Assembly: GCA_045564655.1 (NCBI GenBank)
Contig: JBJLGX010000022.1
Coordinates: 1 to 64,000, forward strand
From: UBA826 sp045564655
GTDB taxonomy: Bacteria > Chloroflexota > Dehalococcoidia > Lucifugimonadales > UBA826
Reading direction: 5' to 3'
Length of the DNA: 64,000 nt
The notes beneath the pieces were generated by a model. The model was given only the letters and a program-made list of their open reading frames with translations. It was not told the DNA's origin and ran no database searches. A program made the position numbers and the translations under genes. Of the stretch, positions 34,513 to 42,240 are shown one piece after another; position 1 is the stretch's first letter; the number at the start of each line of letters is the position of its first letter.

Positions 34513-35670
34513 ATGACGACAGTGCAGAAAAAAGAAACAGTTTTTGTGGTTGTGCAACTTAGCGGTGGCAACGATTTCATGAATACACTCGTCCCCTACT
34601 CTAATCCTGTTTATTATGATAATCGTAAATTACTTAACATTCCGGCAGAAGACGTTTTGCCCTTAAACGATTCTCTTGGATGGCATCCAGAGATGGCTCC
34701 TATAAAAGATTTGTATGATCGAGATATGGTTGCTGTTGTTCAAGGTATTGGTTATCCAGATTCTAATAGAAGTCATTTTAGGGGTATGGATATATGGCAT
34801 ACATGTACTCCGGATGAAGTATCGACTGTAGGATGGCTTGGTTCAACTTTGGAGCAATTAGATCCTAGGGGAGAGAATCCTCTGACAGGAATTAATTTTG
34901 GGGTTGGATTGCCTAAAGCAATGACTAAAATGGGCGTTCCTGTTACTAGTGTTTCTAATTTGGATACATATGGGTTGATGAGTGGTATAGGTGCTAGCGA
35001 ACAGAGAGATGAAGCACTAGAGATTTTTAAGAATATGTATGCTCAAGCCATTGGGACGGGTCCAGTTATGGATTATTTATCCCAGACTGGCAATGATGTT
35101 TTGAAGGGGGCGGATATCATCAAAGTAGCTCCTGAAAAATATGAGTCTACGATTGAATATGGGAATAGTTCGATTGCAAAATCACTTAGGGATGTTGCTC
35201 GTGTTCACACAGCTGGGTTAGGGTCTCGAATATTTTATACTCAACAAGGTGGCTATGATACGCACGCAAATCAACTTCCTTCTCAACCTGGATTATTTAG
35301 AGACTTATCAAGAGCTGTAGCAGATTTTTTTGATGATCTTGCAGAGCATGATGCTGATGACAATGTTGTTATGTTGATTTTCAGTGAATTTGGCAGACGT
35401 ATTTACGATAATGGTTCTGGAACAGATCATGGCTCAGGTGGTGGAGCATTTTTAGTTGGTAAACCAATAAAAGGAGGCCTGTATTCTGAGTACCCATCTT
35501 TGGATAAAGATCGTTGGGCTAAGGGGGAAGATTTAGAACATACTATTGATTATCGTGGAATATATGGAACTGTTTTAGAGCAATGGTTAGATCTTGAGGC
35601 GTCACCCATCGTCTTAGGGGACTTTGAACAAATAAAGCCTTTCAGGGATGAATTTTATGCTACAAAATAA
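34513..35670 (+). CDS. DUF1501 family protein
   Basis: 385 residues related to the alkaline-phosphatase-like/sulfatase-fold group by the family description. Family marks: VQLSGGNDFMNTLVPY at the start, the DSNRSHFRGMDIWHT segment, GGYDTHANQ, and FSEFGRRIYDNGSGTDHGSGG near residue 300. DUF1501 proteins usually have a twin-arginine export signal; this one starts directly at the domain with none, so it is probably cytoplasmic. 16 bases after the DUF1800 gene, and overlapping the NHL gene by 23. Function unknown. Confidence 0.9.
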   Translation: MTTVQKKETVFVVVQLSGGNDFMNTLVPYSNPVYYDNRKLLNIPAEDVLPLNDSLGWHPEMAPIKDLYDRDMVAVVQGIGYPDSNRSHFRGMDIWHTCTPDEVSTVGWLGSTLEQLDPRGENPLTGINFGVGLPKAMTKMGVPVTSVSNLDTYGLMSGIGASEQRDEALEIFKNMYAQAIGTGPVMDYLSQTGNDVLKGADIIKVAPEKYESTIEYGNSSIAKSLRDVARVHTAGLGSRIFYTQQGGYDTHANQLPSQPGLFRDLSRAVADFFDDLAEHDADDNVVMLIFSEFGRRIYDNGSGTDHGSGGGAFLVGKPIKGGLYSEYPSLDKDRWAKGEDLEHTIDYRGIYGTVLEQWLDLEASPIVLGDFEQIKPFRDEFYATK

Positions 35671-36688
35671 AGAATTACTTCGATCCGGGTTTCCGTATTT
35701 TATGACCTTAGGTCAAAGAAGAGTTACTTCAACACCGATGGATATAGGGTTTGGAAAAGAAAAAATTTATATTCTGGTTCGGAACTTAAATTTGGGAACA
35801 TATATACGAGTTATTAATTGGGAAGATGATAACTTAGGAACTATTGGAGGTCCTGAAGGGACAAGATCCCCGTCTCCTGGTAATGAAAATATCAAGGACG
35901 CTTCGTTTCAATGGCCAGCAGGATTACTGGTCGATGATGAGGAAAACTTATATGTTACTGACGAAGCTAAGCACTCTGTTGTTGTTATGAATCAAGATGG
36001 AGACCATCTTGATTCTTGGGGTGAATATGGAGCGGGGGAAGCACAACTTAATAGGCCGTCTGGGATGTCTTTTGATGGGGAAGGTAATATTCTTTTATCA
36101 GACACAATGAATAATAGATTGCAAAGATTTACTAAGGACGGTAAACATTTACAGACTATTGGTGAGGATGTACTAAATAATCCTTGGGGTGTTTGTGTAG
36201 ATGCGGATGATGATATTTATGTTGCGGATTGGAAGAATGATAGAGTTGTTAAATTTAATCCAGATGGTATAAAACTGCAAACTATAGGGTCATCTGGAAG
36301 TGGGAAAGGACAATTTTCTAGACCTTCATCCGTAGCAGTGGACATTCATGGAGATATCTATGTTGCAGATTGGCAAAATAACAGAGTCCAGCTTTTTGAT
36401 AATTCAGGTAAATACATACAAAGTTTTCATGGCGACGCCACTTTATCTAAATCAGGCTTAATGTATATTATGGCAAATCCTGTCACATTACGCCTTAGGG
36501 AAATGGCAGACTTTGAGAAGACTCAAAGATTAGATGTTCCTATGATGGTTAAAGTTGATAAAGAGTTAAGGTTGTTTATAACTGATACTGGTAATCATAG
36601 AATCCAAGTTTACAAAAAGGATGCGATAGAATTATCTGAAGATCAGATAGCCCCTCCTATGCGTAACCCTATTTTGTTTACTACGTAG
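35648..36688 (+). CDS. NHL-repeat beta-propeller protein, first copy
   Basis: 346 residues made of NHL blades, for example RPSGMSFDGEGNILLSDT, NPWGVCVDADDDIYVADWKN and RPSSVAVDIHGDIYVADWQN, which together form a six-bladed propeller. No signal peptide. Start is uncertain: ATG 35648 overlaps the DUF1501 gene by 23 bases, but ATG 35657, nine bases after AGGG, is equally likely. The position after DUF1800-DUF1501 and the second DUF1800-NHL pair at 41212-43674 suggest the three proteins work together. Its end overlaps the convergent regulator gene by eight bases. Confidence 0.85.
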   Translation: MNFMLQNKELLRSGFPYFMTLGQRRVTSTPMDIGFGKEKIYILVRNLNLGTYIRVINWEDDNLGTIGGPEGTRSPSPGNENIKDASFQWPAGLLVDDEENLYVTDEAKHSVVVMNQDGDHLDSWGEYGAGEAQLNRPSGMSFDGEGNILLSDTMNNRLQRFTKDGKHLQTIGEDVLNNPWGVCVDADDDIYVADWKNDRVVKFNPDGIKLQTIGSSGSGKGQFSRPSSVAVDIHGDIYVADWQNNRVQLFDNSGKYIQSFHGDATLSKSGLMYIMANPVTLRLREMADFEKTQRLDVPMMVKVDKELRLFITDTGNHRIQVYKKDAIELSEDQIAPPMRNPILFTT

Positions 36689-37055
36689 ATTTTGATCTTT
36701 TATCTCGTATAAATTGAGCATAATCTAAAACGGATTTCCATTCTTCATCTGAAAGATCACTAATATCTGCTAATCTATCTAGGTATTCTTGATTTATTTC
36801 GGGAACGTTATAATGCTCAGTTTCAATATATCCTGACAATACAGCTAGTACGGCATATGGCAATCTTAGAGTATGAGAAATTTTCTTTAATGTTTTAACA
36901 GTTGGTTGTATTTTGCCATTTTCTAGGTGAGTTATGTAACTTCCACTCATCTCGATCGTTGCTGACAATTGTCTTTGAGACAATTGCCTTGCCTCTCTTG
37001 CCTCTTTAACAATCTTTGCAAGTTTTTTATAAGGAAACTCTGTATCTTTTGACAT
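36681..37055 (-). CDS. XRE-family HTH transcriptional regulator
   Basis: 124 residues. Cro/C1-type helix-turn-helix at about residues 13-68 (REARQLSQRQLSATIEMSGS, then YITHLENGKIQPT), followed by a 55-residue C-terminal tail with no known ligand domain. It lies between the NHL gene (convergent) and the enolase-superfamily gene, which is transcribed toward it with a 20-base gap. Likely regulates nearby genes; the palindromes at 38248-38292 are candidate targets. Confidence 0.88.
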   Translation of the reverse strand: MSKDTEFPYKKLAKIVKEAREARQLSQRQLSATIEMSGSYITHLENGKIQPTVKTLKKISHTLRLPYAVLAVLSGYIETEHYNVPEINQEYLDRLADISDLSDEEWKSVLDYAQFIRDKRSKST

Positions 37056-37075
37056 ATCTGAATTATATTGGTTTT

Positions 37076-38158
37076 TTATGAAGATAATTTTTCGACCATC
37101 TTCATATCTAATTCAACTCCTAATCCTGGCTTATTTGGTATCTCCATGAATCCATTTTTTATATTGAGAGGTTCTTTTAATATAGGGTAATCATCTCTTA
37201 TTGATATATGCTCTATATTGTATTCTTGTTCATAGACAGCTATTTCAGTTGCGGCTACAAAATGTGCATGTGCGACTGTGCTTAAGATAGGCTGAGTATT
37301 ATGGCAGGTGATAGGAATTTCATACGCTTCTGCTATGCTAGCTATTTTTATTAAGGTAGTAAATCCAGGCGATTTAACTATATCGGGCTGAATTATGTCT
37401 ACTTTTCCTTTTGTAATAAGATCTTTGTACTCATAAGGCGTATATATGTTTTCTCCAGATGCTATAGGGATATCTAAATTATCAGCAACATGTGCTAATC
37501 CTTCTAAGTCATAATGTGGTCTAGGTTCTTCAAAATGGAACACGCCCAATTGCTCTAATTGTTTCCCGATTTCGATACTGTGATGCCTAGAGTAAGCTCC
37601 GTTAACGTCAACGAGTATATCCATATCGTCACCTATGGCCTTTCGTACTTCAGTGACAGTTTTTATTGTTTGGTCTGCAGGATCATCAATTTTTCCTGGA
37701 ATTGCACTGTGAAGTTTATATCCCCGATATCCTTTTTGTATAAAAGAATATGCCCTTTGAGCTTCTTCTTTAGGTGTCATGCCACGTTTCATAGAGCTTG
37801 CATAAACGGGCATTTTTTCGCGTACTTTCCCTCCGAGTAAGTCATATATAGGTAGCCCTAATGCCTTTCCCTTTATGTCCCATAGGGCTATATCTAAAGC
37901 GGCAATTCCTATCCAAACAGCTCCACCCATTTCTGTTAGGGAGTTTCCCGCTACCGTCATGTCATGAAATCTCATGTTTGTATCAGTAGGGTTTTTGCCT
38001 ATAATGGCAGGTGCCAAAATTTCGTCGATTAGGGTTTTTGTTATTACAGGTTGCCTTCTAAAACATTCACCTATGCCCGTTATTCCTTCATCGGTTTCCA
38101 CGAAGACATATGGAAATTCTTTATCTAATATTAAACATTTAACAGATGTTATTTTCAT
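37076..38158 (-). CDS. Mandelate racemase/enolase-superfamily protein
   Basis: 360 residues with the N-terminal capping domain and a TIM barrel. Metal ligands are Asp in DILVDVNGAYS, Glu in FHFEEPRP and Glu in ASGENIYTP. The catalytic base site is YKLHS (K-x-H where mandelate racemases have K-x-K), and TCHNTQPI holds a late His. It probably dehydrates or racemises a sugar acid or related hydroxyacid; the exact substrate cannot be read. The divergent region upstream contains a strong palindrome. Confidence 0.88.
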   Translation of the reverse strand: MKITSVKCLILDKEFPYVFVETDEGITGIGECFRRQPVITKTLIDEILAPAIIGKNPTDTNMRFHDMTVAGNSLTEMGGAVWIGIAALDIALWDIKGKALGLPIYDLLGGKVREKMPVYASSMKRGMTPKEEAQRAYSFIQKGYRGYKLHSAIPGKIDDPADQTIKTVTEVRKAIGDDMDILVDVNGAYSRHHSIEIGKQLEQLGVFHFEEPRPHYDLEGLAHVADNLDIPIASGENIYTPYEYKDLITKGKVDIIQPDIVKSPGFTTLIKIASIAEAYEIPITCHNTQPILSTVAHAHFVAATEIAVYEQEYNIEHISIRDDYPILKEPLNIKNGFMEIPNKPGLGVELDMKMVEKLSS

Positions 38159-38247
38159 GTGACCTCCGGCCCATACCGCGATAAATAACGTGTAGAATAC
38201 AATTGTACTTGCTAGACTGAAGCAATACTAGTCATGGGATAAAAAGC

Positions 38248-38292
38248 ATACCCATAATGCATATATGTATATATAAAATGCATTATGGGTAT
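38248..38292. promoter_or_regulatory. 15-bp perfect inverted repeat with a third half-site
   Basis: ATACCCATAATGCAT (38248-38262) and ATGCATTATGGGTAT (38278-38292) are exact reverse complements with a 15-bp AT spacer. A further partial copy, ATAATGCATATAT, starts near 38305. The element lies between the enolase-superfamily gene (minus) and an orphan gene (plus), as expected for an operator of a dimeric or tetrameric repressor. Alternatively it is a cruciform or a transcription hairpin. Confidence 0.6.
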
Positions 38293-38351
38293 ATATGAAC
38301 AACTATAATGCATATATATTTGCCTATATATGTTGTAAAAGAGGTAATATT

Positions 38352-38798
38352 GTGAAATTTGTAATGATTTTTGGGCCTATCTTGATAACCTTATCAATAT
38401 TATTTGTTGGTTATTCGGATTACATAATTGATGGGCAAAAATTTTCTGAAGGAGAGGCCATTGCAATGGTAAAAGAAAAACTTGTTCTAGATAGAGACAG
38501 TAACTATACGCGAGAAATATGCAACCATGTCCTTATTGAAATTAATAATGATTTATACAATGATGGAGAAGGGTTGAAAGAAAGATATCTTGGTAGTGGA
38601 GTTTGGGAAGTTTCTTTTGGTGAGGGTCCGGTAACTCCTGTTTACGGGGGGCTGTCGTACAGTTCTTTGGGATATAGAAATATTACATATTTATGGTTAG
38701 TTTATGAGACTTCTTTAACGGTTGAATCAAAAGGTACTCACGAATATGATGCTGACTTGAACGGTGAATGGAATCAAGCAGTTAGGTTTAAATGTTGA
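38352..38798 (+). CDS. Orphan protein with one N-terminal membrane segment
   Basis: 148 residues from GTG 38352, chosen because AGAGGT lies eight bases upstream; an in-frame ATG at 38295 would add 19 residues translated from palindromic sequence. Residues about 3-19 (FVMIFGPILITLSILFVGY) form one hydrophobic helix, and the rest is soluble with segments such as GSGVWEVSFGEG and LVYETSLTVESKGTHEYD that suggest a beta-rich outside domain. I do not recognise the family. Followed after 23 bases by a DUF805 protein, so the two may form a small membrane operon. Confidence 0.65.
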   Translation: MKFVMIFGPILITLSILFVGYSDYIIDGQKFSEGEAIAMVKEKLVLDRDSNYTREICNHVLIEINNDLYNDGEGLKERYLGSGVWEVSFGEGPVTPVYGGLSYSSLGYRNITYLWLVYETSLTVESKGTHEYDADLNGEWNQAVRFKC

Positions 38799-38821
38799 TT
38801 GATTAAAATAAGAGGTTTTTA

Positions 38822-39241
38822 ATGTTTTGTTCACAATGTGGCGTTGACAACAATGATTCTGCTAGTTTTTGTAAAACCTGTGGCATATCTTTGGCTTCTC
38901 ATAGAATTTCATTTTCTGATGCTATTTCTTTAGCATTTAAAAATTATGTGAATTTTAGTGGCAGGGCAACTCGAGCTGAATTTTGGTGGTTTTTTCTATT
39001 CACTACCCTTTTGTCACTTGTTACCCAGGTTATAGATACGGTTTCATCAATAGGGATTTTGAATTTAATTTCCTCTCTAGTTGTTTTTGTGCCATCTCTA
39101 TCTGTGGGAGTTAGAAGGCTTCATGATATAAATAAATCAGGATGGTGGTTATTACTGTGGTTTGCAATAATTATTGGCTGGATTGTGTTATTAATCTGGC
39201 ATGTGCGACCTAGCGACAAGGGGGTTAACCAATACGGGTGA
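38822..39241 (+). CDS. Zinc-ribbon plus DUF805 membrane protein
   Basis: 139 residues. The first 20 residues hold a zinc ribbon (CSQC at 3-6, CKTC at 17-20). Then a DUF805 domain: FSGRATRAEFWWFFLF before the first membrane helix, four hydrophobic segments in total, and SVGVRRLHDINKSGWWLL, the family signature. DUF805 proteins have no firm function; the added ribbon suggests metal-dependent or nucleic-acid contact on the inner face. Confidence 0.88.
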   Translation: MFCSQCGVDNNDSASFCKTCGISLASHRISFSDAISLAFKNYVNFSGRATRAEFWWFFLFTTLLSLVTQVIDTVSSIGILNLISSLVVFVPSLSVGVRRLHDINKSGWWLLLWFAIIIGWIVLLIWHVRPSDKGVNQYG

Positions 39242-39269
39242 TTTAACCCAATGTTTTAGTATTGCAATA

Positions 39270-39419
39270 TCACTTTAGGTAATTGCGAATGAAATAAATG
39301 AAAATTCCAAGACCAACACCAGATAATATGATTTCAGGGTTATTTGTTAATATGCCACCAGTTATTAATCCAACTGATATTGCAAAGGTACCTACTAGTG
39401 TAAACCATCCTTTAGTCAT
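39270..39419 (-). CDS. 49-residue two-helix membrane protein
   Basis: A short frame starting at ATG 39419 and ending TGA at 39270-39272 codes for 49 residues with two hydrophobic stretches (about 6-25 and 29-44) and a basic C-terminus (RNYLK). AAAGG lies about nine bases upstream, inside the end of the SDR gene, whose stop is only five bases away, so translation after the SDR is plausible. No homologue recognised. Codon choice looks like neighbouring genes. Confidence 0.55.
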   Translation of the reverse strand: MTKGWFTLVGTFAISVGLITGGILTNNPEIILSGVGLGIFIYFIRNYLK

Positions 39420-39424
39420 TAAAT

Positions 39425-40207
39425 TTAACCTTTCGCATATCTAGAAGGATTGTCTCCCTCGAATTGCCACAATGGTCGTGCACCTATGTCTACTCCTCCG
39501 TCTACGGCAAGATTTTGACCTGTAACCCAAGCTGACTCATCTGATGCGAAAAATAATGACGCATAAGCAATATCGTTTGGGAAACCTGTTCTATGCAAGG
39601 TTGGCTCAGCGGTTGGGACTGAATCTTCAACTAGGTCTCCTCTAAATAGTCCTGCATAAATACAATTAACTCTAATATTATCGGAATATATTTCTTTCGC
39701 TAAGTGATTAGACAACCCGATAACGCCACTTTTAGCAGCACCATATGCGGAATTCCCTTCCTGACGGACACTATCACTTGCCGCTACTGTAATAATTGAT
39801 CCCCCTCCATTATCTTTCATTACAGGTCTGATAGCCTGATAGATATTGTAGAAACTGTTCATTGTTACGGAGATAGTTTCGTTCCAATATTCCTCTTCAA
39901 TACTTTCAGCTTTTTTACTAGGGTCAAAGTTTCCTCCCGCTGCTGAATAAAGTATGTCAATTTTCCCTAATTGGCCGACTATCTTTTTTACAACTTCATT
40001 AACGGCAGGTTTATTTGTTAGATCACATGTAAAAACTAAACATGTTCCACCAAAAGATTCTATTCTGCGAGCAGTTTCATTTAAATGGTCATCAGAACGA
40101 GCAATAATTGCGACTTTAGCTCCTTCCTGTGCAAAAAGCATAGCTGTTGCTCTTCCCATCCTTACGCCGGCACCTGCCAAAACAGCAACTTTATCCTTTA
40201 GTCTCAT
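39425..40207 (-). CDS. SDR-family oxidoreductase
   Basis: 260-residue classical SDR. The glycine loop AGAGVRMGRATA departs from TGxxxGIG. Arg after beta2 (IARSDD) favours NADPH, YSAAGG takes the place of NNAG, and the active site is Tyr-x3-Lys in AYGAAKSG. C-terminal VDGGVDIGARPLWQFEG extends slightly past the usual end. Possibly cotranscribed with the F420-type pair upstream (34-base gap). Substrate unknown. Confidence 0.85.
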   Translation of the reverse strand: MRLKDKVAVLAGAGVRMGRATAMLFAQEGAKVAIIARSDDHLNETARRIESFGGTCLVFTCDLTNKPAVNEVVKKIVGQLGKIDILYSAAGGNFDPSKKAESIEEEYWNETISVTMNSFYNIYQAIRPVMKDNGGGSIITVAASDSVRQEGNSAYGAAKSGVIGLSNHLAKEIYSDNIRVNCIYAGLFRGDLVEDSVPTAEPTLHRTGFPNDIAYASLFFASDESAWVTGQNLAVDGGVDIGARPLWQFEGDNPSRYAKG

Positions 40208-40240
40208 TTGAGTTCCTTTTAGGTTATTTGTTTAGAAAAA

Positions 40241-40699
40241 TTAAGATATTGGACTGGCTAAGAAAAGAGGTACTAATCTTTCAAGTTTGCTTTGGTATTC
40301 ATCATAAAGAGGTTGAACCGCAGCACCAAGAGACCATAACCTATCCCTTTCAGGTGATTCAGGCATTTCTGTTGCTATCATTTTAAACACTTGGGTTTTA
40401 TCTCTTATTTCAACTGTTGGATTAGCTTTGAGGTTGTGATACCACGCCGGATGGTTGGGGTTGCCGCCATAAGTAGCAATTAAAATGTAATTATCACCAT
40501 CTGCAACTCTTATTAAAGGTGTTTTTCGAATAGCTCCAGTCTTTAATCCAGTATGAGTTACTATAATTACAGGTAGACCAGTATCACGTAATGGGTCTCC
40601 CTCTACTTTATAGGTAATACCCTCAAGTCCCCCACTACTTTCATAAAGCTCAACTTGATCTGCAACCCATTTTCTTGAACTAGGTATATATTCAGTCAT
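40241..40699 (-). CDS. Deazaflavin-dependent (DDN-like) nitroreductase-fold protein, copy 1
   Basis: 152-residue split-barrel protein of the F420-dependent nitroreductase (DDN) family: VIIVTHTGLKTGAIRKTPL, ADGDNYILIATYGGNPNHP and AWYHNLKANPTVEIRDKT are the conserved strands that bind the deazaflavin phosphate. Members reduce quinones or nitro compounds with F420H2. Paralogous to the gene just upstream (12-base gap). Suggests the host makes or takes up F420, though no F420 synthesis gene is in the window. Confidence 0.88.
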   Translation of the reverse strand: MTEYIPSSRKWVADQVELYESSGGLEGITYKVEGDPLRDTGLPVIIVTHTGLKTGAIRKTPLIRVADGDNYILIATYGGNPNHPAWYHNLKANPTVEIRDKTQVFKMIATEMPESPERDRLWSLGAAVQPLYDEYQSKLERLVPLFLASPIS

Positions 40700-40711
40700 T
40701 ATGTGTCACCT

Positions 40712-41182
40712 TTAATTAGATACAGGGCTAGATAAGAAAATTGGTAATAATCGGTCAGTCCTACCTTGGTAAACCTCGAATGGAGGGTAAGTAGCTACTG
40801 CTAAATCCCATAATCTAGACCTCTCAGCAGATTCAGGGATTTCAGTTAAAATCACATCAAACACTTCAGTTTTATCTCTTAGTTGAACTCTTGGATTAGC
40901 TTTAAAATTATGATACCAAACGGGATGCTTAGGTTTCCCTCCTTGCGAAGCGACTAAAATATAATTATCACCATCTACAACTCTCATTAAAGGGTTTTTT
41001 CTAATAGCTCCTGTCTTTCCTCCAATACTAGTTATTAAAACTACAGGCATTCCTGTATCCCATGACATACCTGTAATTTGGCCTGTATCCCATAAAGTAG
41101 TACCCTCAAGTCCCCCGCTACTTTCATAAAGCTCAACTTGATCTGCAACCCATTTGATTGGACTAGGTATATATTCGGCCAT
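40712..41182 (-). CDS. Deazaflavin-dependent (DDN-like) nitroreductase-fold protein, copy 2
   Basis: 156 residues from ATG 41182, which has AAAGGTGG six bases upstream; a GTG nine bases earlier (41191) is in frame but overlaps that ribosome site. Same DDN-family strands as copy 1 (VVLITSIGGKTGAIRKNPLM, VWYHNFKANPRVQLRDKT). The N-terminal SGGLEGTTLWDTGQITGMSW is longer than in copy 1. Tandem paralogues often differ in substrate. Confidence 0.87.
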   Translation of the reverse strand: MAEYIPSPIKWVADQVELYESSGGLEGTTLWDTGQITGMSWDTGMPVVLITSIGGKTGAIRKNPLMRVVDGDNYILVASQGGKPKHPVWYHNFKANPRVQLRDKTEVFDVILTEIPESAERSRLWDLAVATYPPFEVYQGRTDRLLPIFLSSPVSN

Positions 41183-41211
41183 TATTACCACCTTTGAAAA
41201 AATTTAAATTG

Positions 41212-42225
41212 TTATTGAATTGGATCAAAAATCTGTACGCGATGTCTATTAGTTTCTAGAGCGTATACCCTTGAATCTTCATCAACTTCTACTGCAGTAA
41301 GGCCCCAAAAATATTTGTCACTATAGGAAGAAATAGTATGAGGTGAACTGTTTTTAGGTATATCTAAATTGTATTCTAGATCTGACGATTTTCTGGGATA
41401 TGCTTCATCTGGATTGACATCTAGAAACTCTTGTCCCCATTGAGACATAGTAGCTTGTCCTCTAGTTGAAAATATTGGTTCACCTTCTGGTGACAATACT
41501 TGAAGGGTTTCGTTTCCAGAATCAGCAACGTATATAGTTCCATTTTTATCTACAGCTACTCCAGATGGGTTCTTAAGTATACCGTTTCCATTCATTTCAG
41601 AAATTAAGTTTCCGTTTGTTGAAAATTTCAATATTCTATTATTTCCCCAATCTGCTACGTAAATATTTCCCTGATTGTCTAGATTGATTCCCCAAGGTAA
41701 ATTAAATAATTTTGAGTCACCAAAGGAAAAATTATAATTTCCAAATTTGTCGTATTGCTGTATTCGATTATTTTTGTGGTCGACAACCCACAAATTATCA
41801 TTTTGATCAAATCTGATTCCAGAAGGTCCGGAAAACTCTCCATCACCAGTTCCGTATTTTCCCCATTTATATTGAAAATTCCCTTCAGGATCAAATACAG
41901 TTATTGTATTTTTATATTCGCAACTTACGTATATCATCCCTTCAGAATCTAAGGCTACAGATGTGGCCCAAATAAACTGTCCGTCCTTTTCGCCAAAGTG
42001 ACCTGCAACACCGTGAAAACCATCATCAAGGTCACAAATTACAACTCTCACTGATTCGGGCTCTCCATAAGAATCAACTTCATGAGATCTATTTAACACG
42101 TACATTTTTTTGTTGGAACCTATAGCTAAATCTCGTGGATAAAAAAAACCTCGACCTCTTTTGCCGGAAAAGCCAATGGTTTTTTTATATTTTAAGGAAA
42201 AGTTTTTTGATTTTGCAGTTATCAT
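41212..42225 (-). CDS. NHL-repeat beta-propeller protein, second copy
   Basis: 337 residues with NHL blades such as GPSGIRFDQNDNLWVVDHKN, LPWGINLDNQGNIYVADWGN and NPSGVAVDKNGTIYVADSGN. Same overall plan as the protein at 35648-36688, including a long segment before the last blade that differs between them. No signal peptide. 15 bases after the second DUF1800 gene, so the DUF1800-NHL pairing is conserved while the DUF1501 gene is missing here. Confidence 0.88.
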   Translation of the reverse strand: MITAKSKNFSLKYKKTIGFSGKRGRGFFYPRDLAIGSNKKMYVLNRSHEVDSYGEPESVRVVICDLDDGFHGVAGHFGEKDGQFIWATSVALDSEGMIYVSCEYKNTITVFDPEGNFQYKWGKYGTGDGEFSGPSGIRFDQNDNLWVVDHKNNRIQQYDKFGNYNFSFGDSKLFNLPWGINLDNQGNIYVADWGNNRILKFSTNGNLISEMNGNGILKNPSGVAVDKNGTIYVADSGNETLQVLSPEGEPIFSTRGQATMSQWGQEFLDVNPDEAYPRKSSDLEYNLDIPKNSSPHTISSYSDKYFWGLTAVEVDEDSRVYALETNRHRVQIFDPIQ

Positions 42226-42240
42226 ATTATTATCCCATTA

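Noticed and set aside
37559..37840. Antisense open frame over the enolase-superfamily gene
   Set aside because: It lies wholly inside a conserved gene on the other strand, has no ribosome site of note and its product has no recognisable features.
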